A DNA stretch of 64,000 nucleotides from Bacteroidetes bacterium GWF2_33_38 (GCA_001769505.1 MEOF01000041.1:20177-84176), one strand, 5' to 3'. Counted from the first letter of the stretch, positions 46,915 to 57,829 are shown. A program made the numbers and translations. Notes: a model not told the origin generated them from the letters alone.

Positions 46915-49845
46915 ATGAAATTATACAAAAGTTTTCTTTTTGTTAGCTTGTTATTTGCACAAAGTATTTTTGCACAAATAGTTAGCGTAACGCCTCCTTA
47001 CCCATCAATTACTGACTCGGTTACCATTATATTCGATGCGACTCAAGGGAATGGAGAATTGGTGGGCGTTTCTCCTGTTTATATGCACACTGGTGTAATT
47101 ACTAGCGAAAGTGTTAACGAAGCTGATTGGTTACATAAGATTGCTGAATGGGGAGAAGACGACACACTAGTTTTAATGGAAGACATTGGAAATAATCATC
47201 ATAAAATGACATTTCATGTGCGTGATTTTTACGGTCTCAGTTCTACTGAAGGTGCCCAAGAAATGGCTTTCGTTTTTAGAAATGTTGATGGGTCAAAGGC
47301 TGGAAAAAATGCTGATGGGTCAGACGTATACGTTCATTTGTACGAAACCAATCAATTTGCTCGCTTTACTGCTCCAATTGAGTTCCCATTGGACTTAAAT
47401 ATTGGCGAAACAACAACTATTACAGTTTCAGCAAAAGAAAATGCTATGATTAACCTGTTTCACGAAGGAAATTTAGTTGCACAAACTTACGGAACTAGCT
47501 TATCGTGGACACTAAACCCAACTCAAACCGGAAAATTTTGGTTTTGGTTTGAAGCACAAAGTGGAGGAGAAACGATAATCGATTCTGTTTATTACATTGT
47601 TCAAACCGAACAAATTATTGCCGATATTCCTTCAGGAACAGTTGATGGTATTAATTACGTCAACGATTCAACCGTAATTTTATGTCTTTTTGCACCTTAC
47701 AAAGATTTTGTTTATTTAATCAGTGATTTGAGCAATTGGGAAGTTTCGCCCGAATATATGCTAAATAAAACTCCCGACGGAAATCGATACTGGATTCAGC
47801 TTACTGGGCTTGAGCCGTTGAAAGAATACGGATTTCAATATTTTGTCGATTTCGAAATAAATATTGCCGACCCTTATGCAGATAAGTTTCTCGACAGATG
47901 GAACGATAGTAAAATTCATCCTATTATTTATCCTAATTTAAAACCTTATCCATTCGGAAAAACCTCGGAAATGGTTTCTATATTTCAAACAGGGCAAGAA
48001 GACTACGAATGGGAAGTTCCCAATTTTACAAAACCTGACCAACGCGATTTAGTCGTTTATGAGCTATTAGTTCGCGATTTTCATTTATGGCATAATTATC
48101 AAACTGTTCTTGATTCAATAGAATATTTAAAAGGGCTTGGAATAAATGCAATTGAACTAATGCCTGTGATGGAGTTTGATGGAAACGATAGTTGGGGATA
48201 CATGACCGCTTTTTATTTTGCTCCCGATAAAGACTATGGAACAAAAAGCATGTTGAAACATTTTATCGACGAAGCTCATAAAAATGGAATGGCTGTAATT
48301 TTAGATATTGTTTTAAATCATGCTTCAGGACAAAATTCAATGGCTCGTTTGTATAAAAACAAAGACACTGGGAAAACCACGTCTGAAAATCCATGGTTCA
48401 ATGAACGTATTCCACATCCTTACGGATATCATCACGACTTTAACCACGCAAGTTATTATACTCAAGACTTTGTTGACCGAGTTTTAGATTATTGGGTAAG
48501 CGAATATAATATTGATGGATACAGAATGGACTTATCAAAAGGTTTTACAAACAACGTAACTGTTGGTTACGACGAGGAAGGAGATATTATTTGGACAGAT
48601 GTTGGAGCTTGGGGTAATTACGATTCAGACCGAGTATATTTTTTACAACGAATGGCAAATGAACTTTGGGCAAGCCATCCTGGAAAATATATTATATTGG
48701 AGCATTTGGCAAGTTTCGATGAGGAAGTTGTGTTGTCAAATCATGGCTTCATGCTTTGGTGCGGACAAAGTGCAAATGGACAATTTAGACAAGCAGCAAT
48801 GGGTTATACCGATAATTCCGATTTTAAATACGGCATTTCCTATCAAAATTATCAAGGAAATAATTTAGGCAAACATAATTTGGTTGGCTACATGGAAAGT
48901 CATGACGAAGAGCGACTTATGTACGAATGTTTGACTTATGGAAACGAATATTATGCCGATGGAGATACTATTCCTACCTACAGCATTAAAGATAAAACTA
49001 CCGCAATAGAACGAATGGGCTTGGCGGCTGCATTTTTCTTCTCGGTTCCAGGGCCAAAAATGTTTTGGCAATTTGGCGAAAGAGGATACGATTATTCTAT
49101 TAATTGGCCAGCAATTGAAGAACCCGGAGTTACTCGAACAAACAAAAAACCTCCTCTGTGGGAATACATGACCGACACAAATCGTATTCGATTATATAAA
49201 ACATATGCTGCATTGATTAAACTCAAAACCGAGAATATTTTATTTCGAACTTCGAATTTTGAAATGAGTACTTCGAATTACGATAAGCGTATTCGACTTT
49301 GGGACGACGGTTATGTTGGAACAGATATGGCTGCTGTAATTCTTGGAAACTTCAACGTACAAACCCAGTCTGTTTGGCCTGAATTTTCGCACACCGGTTG
49401 GTGGTACGATTATTTATCAGGCGATAGTATTTATGTTGAAAATGCTCAAATTGAAGGAAATAATTTTACATTTCAGTACGAAGCTGGTGAATATCATATT
49501 TATACCGATAAAAAACTCGAAACACCCGATTTGTCTGTTCCTAAGGAAGATGGAATTAACGAATTTTATACAGCTAGTGAATATTCATATGCTTATCCAA
49601 ATCCGTTCAATAATTCGATAACTATTGGATTAAATCTTAATGAACCTCAAAAAATTGAGATTTCCGTTTACAATTTATTAGGAAAAAAAGTAGCTACTAT
49701 TGTCGATAAAAAACTTAGCTCAGGAACGTATGAATTTATATGGAATGGTGTTAATAATGAAACCGAAATTCAGCAAAATGGATATTACATTTATATTGTT
49801 AAGGCGGAGTCTTTTACCGATTCAGGTAAAATTCTAAAATATTAA
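46915..49845 (+). CDS. T9SS-secreted GH13 alpha-amylase-family enzyme
   Basis: A 976-residue enzyme with a signal peptide (~1-20). Order: the shared VYMHTG module (~20-145), an Ig-like linker domain (~150-235), a CBM48-like domain (~240-340), the GH13 catalytic barrel (~375-850) and a T9SS type A sorting domain (~892-976, AYPNPFNNSITIGLN). GH13 regions: DIVLNHA (I), GYRMDLSKG with the nucleophile Asp (II), ILEHLA with the acid Glu (III) and ESHDEER (IV). It should cleave or transfer alpha-glucan chains outside the cell or on its surface; bond specificity cannot be read from sequence. It follows the module protein by 41 nt. Confidence 0.88.
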   Translation: MKLYKSFLFVSLLFAQSIFAQIVSVTPPYPSITDSVTIIFDATQGNGELVGVSPVYMHTGVITSESVNEADWLHKIAEWGEDDTLVLMEDIGNNHHKMTFHVRDFYGLSSTEGAQEMAFVFRNVDGSKAGKNADGSDVYVHLYETNQFARFTAPIEFPLDLNIGETTTITVSAKENAMINLFHEGNLVAQTYGTSLSWTLNPTQTGKFWFWFEAQSGGETIIDSVYYIVQTEQIIADIPSGTVDGINYVNDSTVILCLFAPYKDFVYLISDLSNWEVSPEYMLNKTPDGNRYWIQLTGLEPLKEYGFQYFVDFEINIADPYADKFLDRWNDSKIHPIIYPNLKPYPFGKTSEMVSIFQTGQEDYEWEVPNFTKPDQRDLVVYELLVRDFHLWHNYQTVLDSIEYLKGLGINAIELMPVMEFDGNDSWGYMTAFYFAPDKDYGTKSMLKHFIDEAHKNGMAVILDIVLNHASGQNSMARLYKNKDTGKTTSENPWFNERIPHPYGYHHDFNHASYYTQDFVDRVLDYWVSEYNIDGYRMDLSKGFTNNVTVGYDEEGDIIWTDVGAWGNYDSDRVYFLQRMANELWASHPGKYIILEHLASFDEEVVLSNHGFMLWCGQSANGQFRQAAMGYTDNSDFKYGISYQNYQGNNLGKHNLVGYMESHDEERLMYECLTYGNEYYADGDTIPTYSIKDKTTAIERMGLAAAFFFSVPGPKMFWQFGERGYDYSINWPAIEEPGVTRTNKKPPLWEYMTDTNRIRLYKTYAALIKLKTENILFRTSNFEMSTSNYDKRIRLWDDGYVGTDMAAVILGNFNVQTQSVWPEFSHTGWWYDYLSGDSIYVENAQIEGNNFTFQYEAGEYHIYTDKKLETPDLSVPKEDGINEFYTASEYSYAYPNPFNNSITIGLNLNEPQKIEISVYNLLGKKVATIVDKKLSSGTYEFIWNGVNNETEIQQNGYYIYIVKAESFTDSGKILKY

Positions 49846-49874
49846 TTAAATCTTGTAATTGTATAGCAACTGAT

Positions 49875-51065
49875 TTATTCCGATTTCAATAAATCTAAAT
49901 CAATTTTTGGCTCAAAAACCTTTAAAGAATCAATTGGGAGAATTTCAACATTTGTATAATAATGTTTAATAATATCTTTGTATTTGAAGCCCGATTCAGC
50001 CATTTGCATAGCTCCTTCTTGACAAAGTCCAACTCCATGACCGTAACCTCGTCCTTTGAAAAGCAAATTATCGCCTTGTGGAACAATTGAAAAAAACGAT
50101 GAACGCAATTTCCAATCGTAACGAATATCTTTTAAAAGAATTTTCACGTTATTGTAAGTATATTCTTTGGCTCTCGAATGCTGGTTAAATGCAAAAGATG
50201 CTGAATAATTCGACTCAGGAACTTTTGCTCCATACCGTTCGAGATATTGTTTCCATTCCGATGCCAGAATTGTTTTTTCCCATTTGGCACTTCTTCGATT
50301 CGTACAAAATGTATCGTCGATGCTCACTAAATAGGGTTTTGAATTTAACCAAACATTTCCCGAATTTTCAGTGCGTCCTCCGCAATTGGAGTGAAAAGCT
50401 GCCGTGATGCATTTTTTCGAGGTATCGCTAATCACTAATCCTGAGGTAGAAATGGTAGCTTCAATAATTTGTGGATTTTTGGTGCTTCTGCCTTTGTATG
50501 CTTGGCAATGAACTCCATCGCATAAATTAAATCCTTCGAAAGTGTGTTTTTCGATATTCTCAAAAGTATAGGTTCGACAAATAATGGCTTGTGAACGATA
50601 AAACTCAATGTGAGCCTTTGGTCCGCCCTCTGTTTCGACAACTCCTGCTATGTAATCATCTAATTTTACATGATTTATAATTTCAATTTTGCTATATTTT
50701 GCTGTAAATGAGACATCTCCTGTATAAGTTCGCTGAGCTAAATCGGGGTCTGATGGTTTGATTTTGAAAATATTTATTTTATCGATTCCGCTTATTTTTA
50801 CGTGTTTAAATTTTCCAACAACCTTATCTAAGGTTTTTACATTTAGCGAATCTTTATCGATGGATAAATACAAAATATCGCGGTTATTGAGTTTAATGAT
50901 TGAACTGTCGGCAAAAATTACATAACTTCCTGAGTCAGGAGTAATAACAAGCGAAGAAATTGAACTTTCGAAGAAAAGAGCAATATTAAGTTTTTCGGGC
51001 TGTGCAAAAACACAACTTATAGATAATAAAACGGTTATGGTAATTATGATTGATTTTTTAATCAT
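49875..51065 (-). CDS. SpoIID/LytB-domain protein
   Basis: A 396-residue exported protein (signal MIKKSIIITITVLLSISCVFAQ; the Cys could make it a lipoprotein, but the AQ site fits signal peptidase I better). SpoIID domain: LDDYIAGVVETEGGPKAH with the catalytic-type Glu, RSQAIICRTYTF, GVHCQAYKG and the C-terminal RGYGHGVGLCQEGAMQMA. SpoIID is a peptidoglycan lytic transglycosylase acting on denuded glycan. In this non-sporulating lineage the role is presumably wall turnover. Last gene of the surE-lpxB group, 10 nt after lpxB. Confidence 0.87.
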   Translation of the reverse strand: MIKKSIIITITVLLSISCVFAQPEKLNIALFFESSISSLVITPDSGSYVIFADSSIIKLNNRDILYLSIDKDSLNVKTLDKVVGKFKHVKISGIDKINIFKIKPSDPDLAQRTYTGDVSFTAKYSKIEIINHVKLDDYIAGVVETEGGPKAHIEFYRSQAIICRTYTFENIEKHTFEGFNLCDGVHCQAYKGRSTKNPQIIEATISTSGLVISDTSKKCITAAFHSNCGGRTENSGNVWLNSKPYLVSIDDTFCTNRRSAKWEKTILASEWKQYLERYGAKVPESNYSASFAFNQHSRAKEYTYNNVKILLKDIRYDWKLRSSFFSIVPQGDNLLFKGRGYGHGVGLCQEGAMQMAESGFKYKDIIKHYYTNVEILPIDSLKVFEPKIDLDLLKSE

Positions 51066-51075
51066 GTTATTTCAA

Positions 51076-52200
51076 TTATTTTTCAGATAAATATTCATAC
51101 ATCAGTTGTGCCGTTTTTTTCGAAGCTCCTTGCTTTCCGGTTTTTAAACTGAGTTCTTCGTAATTCGCTATCATGTTATTCCTATATTCAGTATTAAATA
51201 AAATATTGTTGAGTTCATTTTTTAGATTTTCGATGGTAAAATCATGCTGAATTAATTCTTTTACAATGAGTTTGTCCATAATTAAATTAACTAAAGATAT
51301 GTATTTTACTTTAATCAATTTTTTGGCAATGCGATATGATATAAGTCCTGATTTGTAACAAACAATCTGAGGAACTTTAAACAAAGCGGTTTCTAAGGTT
51401 GCCGTTCCTGAAGTTACCAATGCTGCTGTGGAGAATTTGAGAATATCGTAAGTTTTGTTGAATAGAATTTTAACCGATTCATTCTCGATAAATCTTTCGT
51501 AATACTCGTTTTCAATCGAAGGAGCTCCTGCAATCACAAATTGGTATTCGGGATAATGTTCAATTATTTTAAGCATAATCGGAAGTTTCTTTTTAATCTC
51601 TTGTTTTCGACTTCCAGGAATAATGGCAATTATAGGCTTTTCAGACAATTGATTTTGGAAAATAAATTCATTTTTTGTTGGTGAGGTTTCCGAATAAGTA
51701 TGAATGGCATCGTGCAAGGGATGTCCCGAGAAATCGACGTAAAAACCAAGCTGTTTATAAAATATTTGTTCGAAAGGTAAAATCACAAACATTCTAGTAA
51801 CATACTTTTTGATTTGCTTGATACGAGATTGTTTCCATGCCCAAATTTGTGGCGAAATGTAATAAAAAACTTTAATGTTATTTTCGCTGGCAAAACGAGC
51901 CATGCGTAGATTAAATCCAGGATAATCAATTAAAATTAATACATCGGGTTTGTTTTCTAGAAGATCTGATTTACAAAGTTTAAAGTTTTTCAAGATGGTA
52001 GCTAAATTCATCAAAACTTCTGCAAACCCCATAAAAGCAAGTTCTTTATAATGTTTTACCAAAAATCCGCCTTGAGCTTGCATTAAATCGCCTCCCCAGC
52101 ATCTAAATTCAGCTTTGGAATCGAAATTTTTGAGTTCTTTCATTAAATTAGAACCATGCAAATCGCCCGACGCTTCACCTACTATTATGTAGTATTTCAT
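51076..52200 (-). CDS. lpxB: Lipid-A-disaccharide synthase
   Basis: A 374-residue GT19 glycosyltransferase that joins UDP-2,3-diacylglucosamine and lipid X in lipid A synthesis at the inner membrane. Motifs: VGEASGDLHGSNLM (start), GFAEVLMNL, LIDYPGFNLRMAR, YYISPQIWAWKQSRIKQIKK, IIPGSRKQEI and TSGTATLETAL. Length fits the family. It follows the 97-residue membrane protein by 3 nt. Confidence 0.95.
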   Translation of the reverse strand: MKYYIIVGEASGDLHGSNLMKELKNFDSKAEFRCWGGDLMQAQGGFLVKHYKELAFMGFAEVLMNLATILKNFKLCKSDLLENKPDVLILIDYPGFNLRMARFASENNIKVFYYISPQIWAWKQSRIKQIKKYVTRMFVILPFEQIFYKQLGFYVDFSGHPLHDAIHTYSETSPTKNEFIFQNQLSEKPIIAIIPGSRKQEIKKKLPIMLKIIEHYPEYQFVIAGAPSIENEYYERFIENESVKILFNKTYDILKFSTAALVTSGTATLETALFKVPQIVCYKSGLISYRIAKKLIKVKYISLVNLIMDKLIVKELIQHDFTIENLKNELNNILFNTEYRNNMIANYEELSLKTGKQGASKKTAQLMYEYLSEK

Positions 52201-52203
52201 GGC

Positions 52204-52497
52204 TTATGTGAAAAATTTCAGCCCAAAGACAATGAATGCATACAAAAACGTAGCAAACAAAACTCCTTTAGCCGAAGTGAGTTTATTTGTCCATATAAAA
52301 ATGAAAAAAATAAGTAAATTCGGAACAATGCACACGCTTAACAATTGGACATAAATATTCGCTTGCGTGATAATTTCAATAAATTCCATAAAGGGAAGAT
52401 GCCCATACGTACTCATGTAAAAAATTAGAACACTGATGATTGGAGCTAATATTCCGAGCGTTAATCCAATCCATAATTTGTCTAAACTTGATTTCAT
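52204..52497 (-). CDS. Small conserved membrane protein
   Basis: A 97-residue protein with three hydrophobic segments (~8-28, 48-70 and 77-95). No family recognised. It lies between surE (46 nt) and lpxB (3 nt) and probably shares their transcript. Confidence 0.72.
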   Translation of the reverse strand: MKSSLDKLWIGLTLGILAPIISVLIFYMSTYGHLPFMEFIEIITQANIYVQLLSVCIVPNLLIFFIFIWTNKLTSAKGVLFATFLYAFIVFGLKFFT

Positions 52498-52543
52498 TTA
52501 TTTGTTGGTTAATATCGTTTTATAATCATTTATATTTTTAAAA

Positions 52544-53323
52544 TTATAATTCCCATTTTTTGAGATATGAAATTGCTTTATGAGCTGTCATATCAACTTG
52601 AACGGGAACCAAGGATACAAAATTATTGTTTAATGCCCACTCATCAGTATCTTCAGCCTCAGGCTCGTGAATTACGAAATCGCCGGTAAGCCAAAAATAT
52701 TCTCTTCCATTTGGATCAATTCTTTTGTCAAACACTTCTTGCCAAAGCCCGCTTGCTTGACGGCTAACTCTTATTCCTTTTATTTTATCAAGTTTGATTG
52801 TTGGAATGTTAACATTTAAACAAACGCCTTTTTCGAGTTTATGTTCAATTGTATTTGCTATAATTCTTTTACAAATTTCTTTTGCTGCCGTAAAATCAGC
52901 ATCTTTATCGAAATCAAGCAATGAAAATCCAATTGCATCAACTCCAAAAATACAAGCCTCAATTGCAGCAGCCATTGTTCCCGAGTATATCACACTTATC
53001 GAAGAATTTGTCCCGTGATTGATTCCCGACAAAACCAAATCGGGCTTTCGTTCCATAATTTGATTAAAAGCCAACTTAACACAGTCTGCAGGCGTTCCAT
53101 TTGTTTTAAAATATTGAATATTTTTTATAGGTCCTGAAACCTTTTGATAAAATAAGGGATTTTTGATAGTTATTGCGTGAGACATTGCCGATTGAGCTTG
53201 CTCTGGAGCAACAACTACTATTTCGCCAAAGTCTTTTGCTGCTTCAATTAAGGAATTAATTCCTTTTGCGTTAATTCCATCGTCGTTGGTAATTAGAATT
53301 AAAGGTTTTGTATTTGTTTTCAA
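52544..53323 (-). CDS. surE: 5'/3'-nucleotidase SurE
   Basis: A 259-residue metal-dependent phosphatase acting on nucleoside monophosphates. Active-site motifs: LITNDDGINAKGI (metal-binding Asp-Asp), PEQAQSAMSHAIT, NGTPADCVKLAF, SGINHGTNSS and YSGTMAAAIEA. First gene of surE-(97-residue protein)-lpxB-spoIID-like. Confidence 0.95.
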   Translation of the reverse strand: MKTNTKPLILITNDDGINAKGINSLIEAAKDFGEIVVVAPEQAQSAMSHAITIKNPLFYQKVSGPIKNIQYFKTNGTPADCVKLAFNQIMERKPDLVLSGINHGTNSSISVIYSGTMAAAIEACIFGVDAIGFSLLDFDKDADFTAAKEICKRIIANTIEHKLEKGVCLNVNIPTIKLDKIKGIRVSRQASGLWQEVFDKRIDPNGREYFWLTGDFVIHEPEAEDTDEWALNNNFVSLVPVQVDMTAHKAISYLKKWEL

Positions 53324-53344
53324 TCTTATTTGATTTTGTTAGTG

Positions 53345-53352
53345 CAAATCTA
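53345..53352 (-). promoter_or_regulatory. -7 element before surE
   Basis: TAGATTTG on the minus strand, 21 nt before the surE ATG. No clear -33 TTG. Confidence 0.4.
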
Positions 53353-53412
53353 AACGAAATTTGTTAAAATTTTGTCATTTTTTAATGTGAATCAAACCGA
53401 GCAGGTTGAGAT

Positions 53413-55053
53413 TTATTCTTTTGCAAAAACAATTTTTCCGTTTTGATATGTGAATTCTACTTCAATATCCAATATTTCTTTTGCTGAAATTTTCATAAAG
53501 TCTTTGTTGCAAACAATAAAGTCGGCAAACTTTCCAATTTCGAGGCTTCCTTTTTCATTTTCTTCGAAAGCCGCTTTTGCAGCCCAAATCGTCATAGATT
53601 TCAGAGCTTCCTCTTTCGATAAAGCATTCTCTGGTTGAAAACCACCATCAGGCTTTCCTCTTTTATCAGCACGAAAAACAGCCGCATAAAAGCCGAGAAG
53701 TGGATTTGTATTTTCGATTGGGAAATCACTTCCACTAGCAAGCCAAGCATTTTGTTCTAAAAGTTTTTTGTATGCATAAGCATTTTTTATTCTATGTTTG
53801 CCTAATCTTTCGTCAGCCCAAAACATATCAGATGTAGCATGAGTTGGTTGAACCGAAGGAATAATTGAAAATTTATTGTACAATTGAAAATCATTTTCAT
53901 TCACGACTTGTGAATGTTCAATCCGCCAACGCAAATCGTTTTTTTCTCTCAAAACTTCGCCATAGGAATTTAGCATCAAGCGAACCGCCGAATCGCCAAT
54001 TGCATGTGTATTTAATTGAAATTCATTATTATATGCAAATCGACAAACTTCTTGCACAAAATCAGATGTTGCCACCTGAATACCTTGTTGAGTAGGAGAG
54101 TCGCTATATGGTTCGAGTAATAAAGCCCCTCGAGAGCCCAAAGCTCCATCGGCGTATATTTTTAACGATTTGAAATGAAGTTTATCGGTTTTGATTTTTT
54201 TGTTTTTTTGTTTTAAATCCTCTGACTTAGTAATTTCAAGCATAGCGTATATTCTCATGTTGAGTTGATTTGTACGCTGCAACGAATCAATTAATTTTAT
54301 TTCATCTATTGACAAACCTGCATCTCCAATAGATGTAAGCCCAACTTTAAAACAATCTTCTTCGGCAATTTGCAGTGCTTGAATTTTCAAATCTTCGTTT
54401 GGTTCGGGAATTAAATCTCGTACAAGCGACATTGCTTTGTCAATTAATATTCCTGTGGGTTCTCCATTTTCAATTATTATTTCACCACCATCAACCTTTG
54501 TGTTGGCTGTAATTTTTGCCAGAGCTAATGCTTTTGAGTTTACCCATGCTGCATGACCATCGACCCGAATCAGGTATACTGGAATATCGGGAAATACAGA
54601 ATCTAAAATAGCTTTACTGGGGAATTCTTTAATAAGCCAATTATTTTGATCCCAACCTCGACCTTCGAGCCAAGGATTAATACTGTGTCGTGAAAAATCG
54701 AACAAAAGTTTTACAACTTCTTCTTTCGATTTAGAATTCGATAGTTCGGCTCGAGTAACTTTATTTAATCCGTATCCTAAAAAATGACAATGAGCATCAA
54801 TTAATCCGGGGTAAATGTATTTACCTGATAAATCAAGAAGATTCGAACTTGTATATTTTATTTCGATTTCTTCGTTGGCTCCGATGGCCTCGATTTTTCC
54901 ATTAACAATAGCCATGCTTTGGTAAATCGACATGACACTATCTACAGAGTATATACTTGCATTTTTAATGATTAAATCGACATTCTTCCTTTCAGGTTCT
55001 TTGCATGCTAACATCGTGAATAATAGGCTTGTGATAATAAGAATTTTAACCAT
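53413..55053 (-). CDS. YtcJ-like amidohydrolase lipoprotein
   Basis: A 546-residue amidohydrolase-3 family protein. The signal peptide ends LLFTMLAC, so it is probably a lipoprotein exposed to the periplasm. Metal-ligand motifs: YPGLIDAHCHFLGYG (HxH), NTHAIGDSAVRL, RIEHSQVV and LASGSDFPIE. The YtcJ signatures GRGWDQNNW and RVDGHAAWVNSKAL are present. The substrate is unknown. It lies 31 nt downstream of valS on the same strand. Confidence 0.88.
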   Translation of the reverse strand: MVKILIITSLLFTMLACKEPERKNVDLIIKNASIYSVDSVMSIYQSMAIVNGKIEAIGANEEIEIKYTSSNLLDLSGKYIYPGLIDAHCHFLGYGLNKVTRAELSNSKSKEEVVKLLFDFSRHSINPWLEGRGWDQNNWLIKEFPSKAILDSVFPDIPVYLIRVDGHAAWVNSKALALAKITANTKVDGGEIIIENGEPTGILIDKAMSLVRDLIPEPNEDLKIQALQIAEEDCFKVGLTSIGDAGLSIDEIKLIDSLQRTNQLNMRIYAMLEITKSEDLKQKNKKIKTDKLHFKSLKIYADGALGSRGALLLEPYSDSPTQQGIQVATSDFVQEVCRFAYNNEFQLNTHAIGDSAVRLMLNSYGEVLREKNDLRWRIEHSQVVNENDFQLYNKFSIIPSVQPTHATSDMFWADERLGKHRIKNAYAYKKLLEQNAWLASGSDFPIENTNPLLGFYAAVFRADKRGKPDGGFQPENALSKEEALKSMTIWAAKAAFEENEKGSLEIGKFADFIVCNKDFMKISAKEILDIEVEFTYQNGKIVFAKE

Positions 55054-55084
55054 TTATGATACAAATAACATTGAATAATTCAAA

Positions 55085-57718
55085 TCACTTTTTCTTCAAA
55101 CCAGCTATTTGTTCTTCAATCGATTTAATTTTTGATTCTGCATCGGCTAGTTTTTTTCGCTCCATCTCAACCACTTTTGCTGGGGCTCCCGAAACAAATT
55201 TTTCGTTGCTTAATTTAATCAAAACAGAATTCAAAAATCCTCTATTATATTCAAGTTCTTCGGTTAGTTTTGCAATTTCCTCTTCGGCATTTACTAAGTT
55301 TCCGAGCGGAATGAAATATTCAATTGTGCCAACCATAAAAGAAACTGAACCTTCAGGTTTTTCATCGATTTGTTTTATCTCACTAAGGTTTGCAAGTTTC
55401 AATATCACAGAATCAAAAATATTGTTGTACGAATTGTCTGAATTTTTAATGAACAAGGCTAAATTTTCTTTTAGCGGAATATTTTTTTCATTTCTAATGG
55501 CTCGAATATTTGTAATTCCATCTTTTGCTTTTTCGAAATCGTAAATTATCTTTTCATCAAAATTAGCCGCTTTTGGCATTTCAGAAATCATAATGCTCTC
55601 CCCAGCTTTTCGTTCTTCAATATATTGCCACAGTTCTTCGGTAATGAATGGCATAAATGGGTGTAGTACTTTCAATAATTTGTCGAAAAAGCCAAAGGTT
55701 GCAGACAGCGTTTTTTTATCAATTGGATGTTGATATGCGGGTTTAATGCTTTCGAGATACCATGATGAAAATTCGTCCCAAAACAGTTTGTAAACTTCCA
55801 TTAATGCTTCCGAAATACGATATTTTGAAAAATGATCGTCGATTTGTGCAATAGCTTGATTTAACCTATTGTCGAACCATTCTATTGCTACCTCCGATGA
55901 TTTTGGCTGTGGAATAGTTGAGTCAATTTCCCAATTTTTTACCAATCGAAATGCATTCCAAATTTTATTTCCGAAATTACGCCCTTGCTCAGTCATGCTT
56001 TCGTCGAAAGGTAAATCGTTCCCAGCTGGTGAACAGAATAGCATTCCAACTCTTACACCATCGGCACCGTATTTTTTCATTAGTTCGATTGGGTCGGGCG
56101 AGTTTCCAAGCGATTTCGACATTTTTCGTCCCAATTTATCGCGAACGATTCCGGTTAAATAAACATTGCTGAAAGGTTTATCGCCCAAATATTCGTAACC
56201 TGCAATAATCATTCGAGCAACCCAAAAAAACAAAATTTCGGGAGCTGTAATCAAATCATTTGTAGGATAATAGTATTTTATTTCTTCGTTGTTCGGATTT
56301 CGAATTCCATCAAAGGTAGAAATTGGCCAAAGCCACGATGAAAACCAAGTATCTAACACATCTTCATCTTGGCGAATATCATTAGTAGTCAATGTTAAAT
56401 TATATTTTTCTTTAGCCAGTTTTACAGCTTCTTCGCTTGATTTTGCCACAACATATTTGTTGTTTGGAAGATAATATGCAGGAATTTGTTGTCCCCACCA
56501 AAGTTGACGAGAAATGCACCAATCTTTTACATTTTCCATCCAATGGCGATAGGTATTTTTGAATTTGGCAGGATGTAGTTTAATATTATCGTTCATTACG
56601 TTTTCCAAGGCGGGTTTTACCAAATTTTCCATTTTTAAAAACCACTGCATCGAAAGTTTTGGTTCGATAACTGCATCGGTCCTTTCGCTAAATCCTACGC
56701 TATTGGTGTAATCTTCGATTTTTACAATAAACCCTTCTTCTTCAAGTTGTTTTACGATTTCTTTTCGAACTACAAATCGGTCTTTTCCAATAAATAATTC
56801 GGCACGTTCGTTTAAGGTTCCATCGTCGTTAAAAATGTCGATGGTTTCGAGATTATATTTTTGTCCGAGGTTGTAGTCATTAATATCGTGAGCAGGAGTA
56901 ACTTTCAACGCACCTGTTCCAAATTCTTTATCAACGTAAGCATCAAAAATCAGAGGAACAGCACGATTTACAAGCGGAATAATTATTTTTTTCCCTTTTA
57001 AATGCTGATATCTTTCGTCTTCGGGGTGAACGCAAACAGCCGTATCGCCAAGAATAGTTTCGGGACGAGTAGTTGCAATGGTTACAAATTCATTTGTACC
57101 TTCAATTTTATATCGAACGTAATATAATTTTGATTTAACTTCTTTGTGATTTACTTCTTCGTCGGAAACAGCTGTTTTTGCTTGAGGATCCCAATTTACC
57201 ATGCGAACACCGCGATAAATATATCCTTTGTTGTATAAATCAATAAAAACATCAATTACACTTTCCGACATATCGTCGTCCATTGTGAATTTTGTTCGAG
57301 ACCAATCGCACGAAGCCCCAAGTTTTTTGAGTTGCTCAAGAATAATTCCGCCATGTTTTTCTTTCCATTCCCAAGCATGTTTCATAAACTCTTCGCGAGT
57401 CAACTTATTTTTGTCGATTCCATCTGCTTTCAGTTTTGCAACAACTCTTGCTTCGGTTGCAATAGATGCATGGTCGGTTCCAGGTAACCAAAGTGCATTT
57501 TTTCCTTGCATTCGGGCTCGACGAATCAATACATCTTGAAGTGTATTGTTCAACATATGCCCCATATGCAAAACTCCAGTTACGTTTGGAGGAGGAATTA
57601 CAATTGTGTATGGTTCTTTTGTTGCATCAGGTTTTGAACTGAAAAAATTGTTTTCAATCCAGTATTTGTACCATTTATCTTCGGTTTGTGTTGAATCGTA
57701 TTTAGCAGGGATTTCCAT
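55085..57718 (-). CDS. valS: Valyl-tRNA synthetase
   Basis: An 877-residue class I synthetase that charges tRNA-Val. HIGH motif [20 protein letters not shown] (~41-60). The CP1 editing domain has [20 protein letters not shown]. The KMSKS motif is [13 protein letters not shown], followed by an anticodon-binding domain. The C-terminal coiled-coil arm carries [21 protein letters not shown]. Full length for the family. Confidence 0.96.
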   Translation of the reverse strand: MEIPAKYDSTQTEDKWYKYWIENNFFSSKPDATKEPYTIVIPPPNVTGVLHMGHMLNNTLQDVLIRRARMQGKNALWLPGTDHASIATEARVVAKLKADGIDKNKLTREEFMKHAWEWKEKHGGIILEQLKKLGASCDWSRTKFTMDDDMSESVIDVFIDLYNKGYIYRGVRMVNWDPQAKTAVSDEEVNHKEVKSKLYYVRYKIEGTNEFVTIATTRPETILGDTAVCVHPEDERYQHLKGKKIIIPLVNRAVPLIFDAYVDKEFGTGALKVTPAHDINDYNLGQKYNLETIDIFNDDGTLNERAELFIGKDRFVVRKEIVKQLEEEGFIVKIEDYTNSVGFSERTDAVIEPKLSMQWFLKMENLVKPALENVMNDNIKLHPAKFKNTYRHWMENVKDWCISRQLWWGQQIPAYYLPNNKYVVAKSSEEAVKLAKEKYNLTLTTNDIRQDEDVLDTWFSSWLWPISTFDGIRNPNNEEIKYYYPTNDLITAPEILFFWVARMIIAGYEYLGDKPFSNVYLTGIVRDKLGRKMSKSLGNSPDPIELMKKYGADGVRVGMLFCSPAGNDLPFDESMTEQGRNFGNKIWNAFRLVKNWEIDSTIPQPKSSEVAIEWFDNRLNQAIAQIDDHFSKYRISEALMEVYKLFWDEFSSWYLESIKPAYQHPIDKKTLSATFGFFDKLLKVLHPFMPFITEELWQYIEERKAGESIMISEMPKAANFDEKIIYDFEKAKDGITNIRAIRNEKNIPLKENLALFIKNSDNSYNNIFDSVILKLANLSEIKQIDEKPEGSVSFMVGTIEYFIPLGNLVNAEEEIAKLTEELEYNRGFLNSVLIKLSNEKFVSGAPAKVVEMERKKLADAESKIKSIEEQIAGLKKK

Positions 57719-57747
57719 TTTATAAGGTATTTCTAATTTTTATCGAG

Positions 57748-57755
57748 CAAATTTA
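57748..57755 (-). promoter_or_regulatory. -7 element before valS
   Basis: On the minus strand TAAATTTG lies 29 nt before the valS ATG. No TTG is seen at -33; the expected spot falls in the tandem repeat at 57773-57829. Confidence 0.45.
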
Positions 57756-57772
57756 ATAATAATCGGTAAATA

Positions 57773-57829
57773 AGTTGTAAAGTTTGTAAAGTTTGTAAAG
57801 TCCATAAAGTTCAAAGTTTGTAAAGTAAG
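57773..57829. repeat. Imperfect 9-bp tandem repeat upstream of valS
   Basis: About six units of AGTTTGTAA with variants (AGTTGTAA, AGTCCATAA, AGTTCAA). It lies directly upstream of the valS -7 element. A related word (AGTTTATAAAATTCATAAAGT) lies in the cysD-cysN gap near 36078-36099. Confidence 0.7.
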
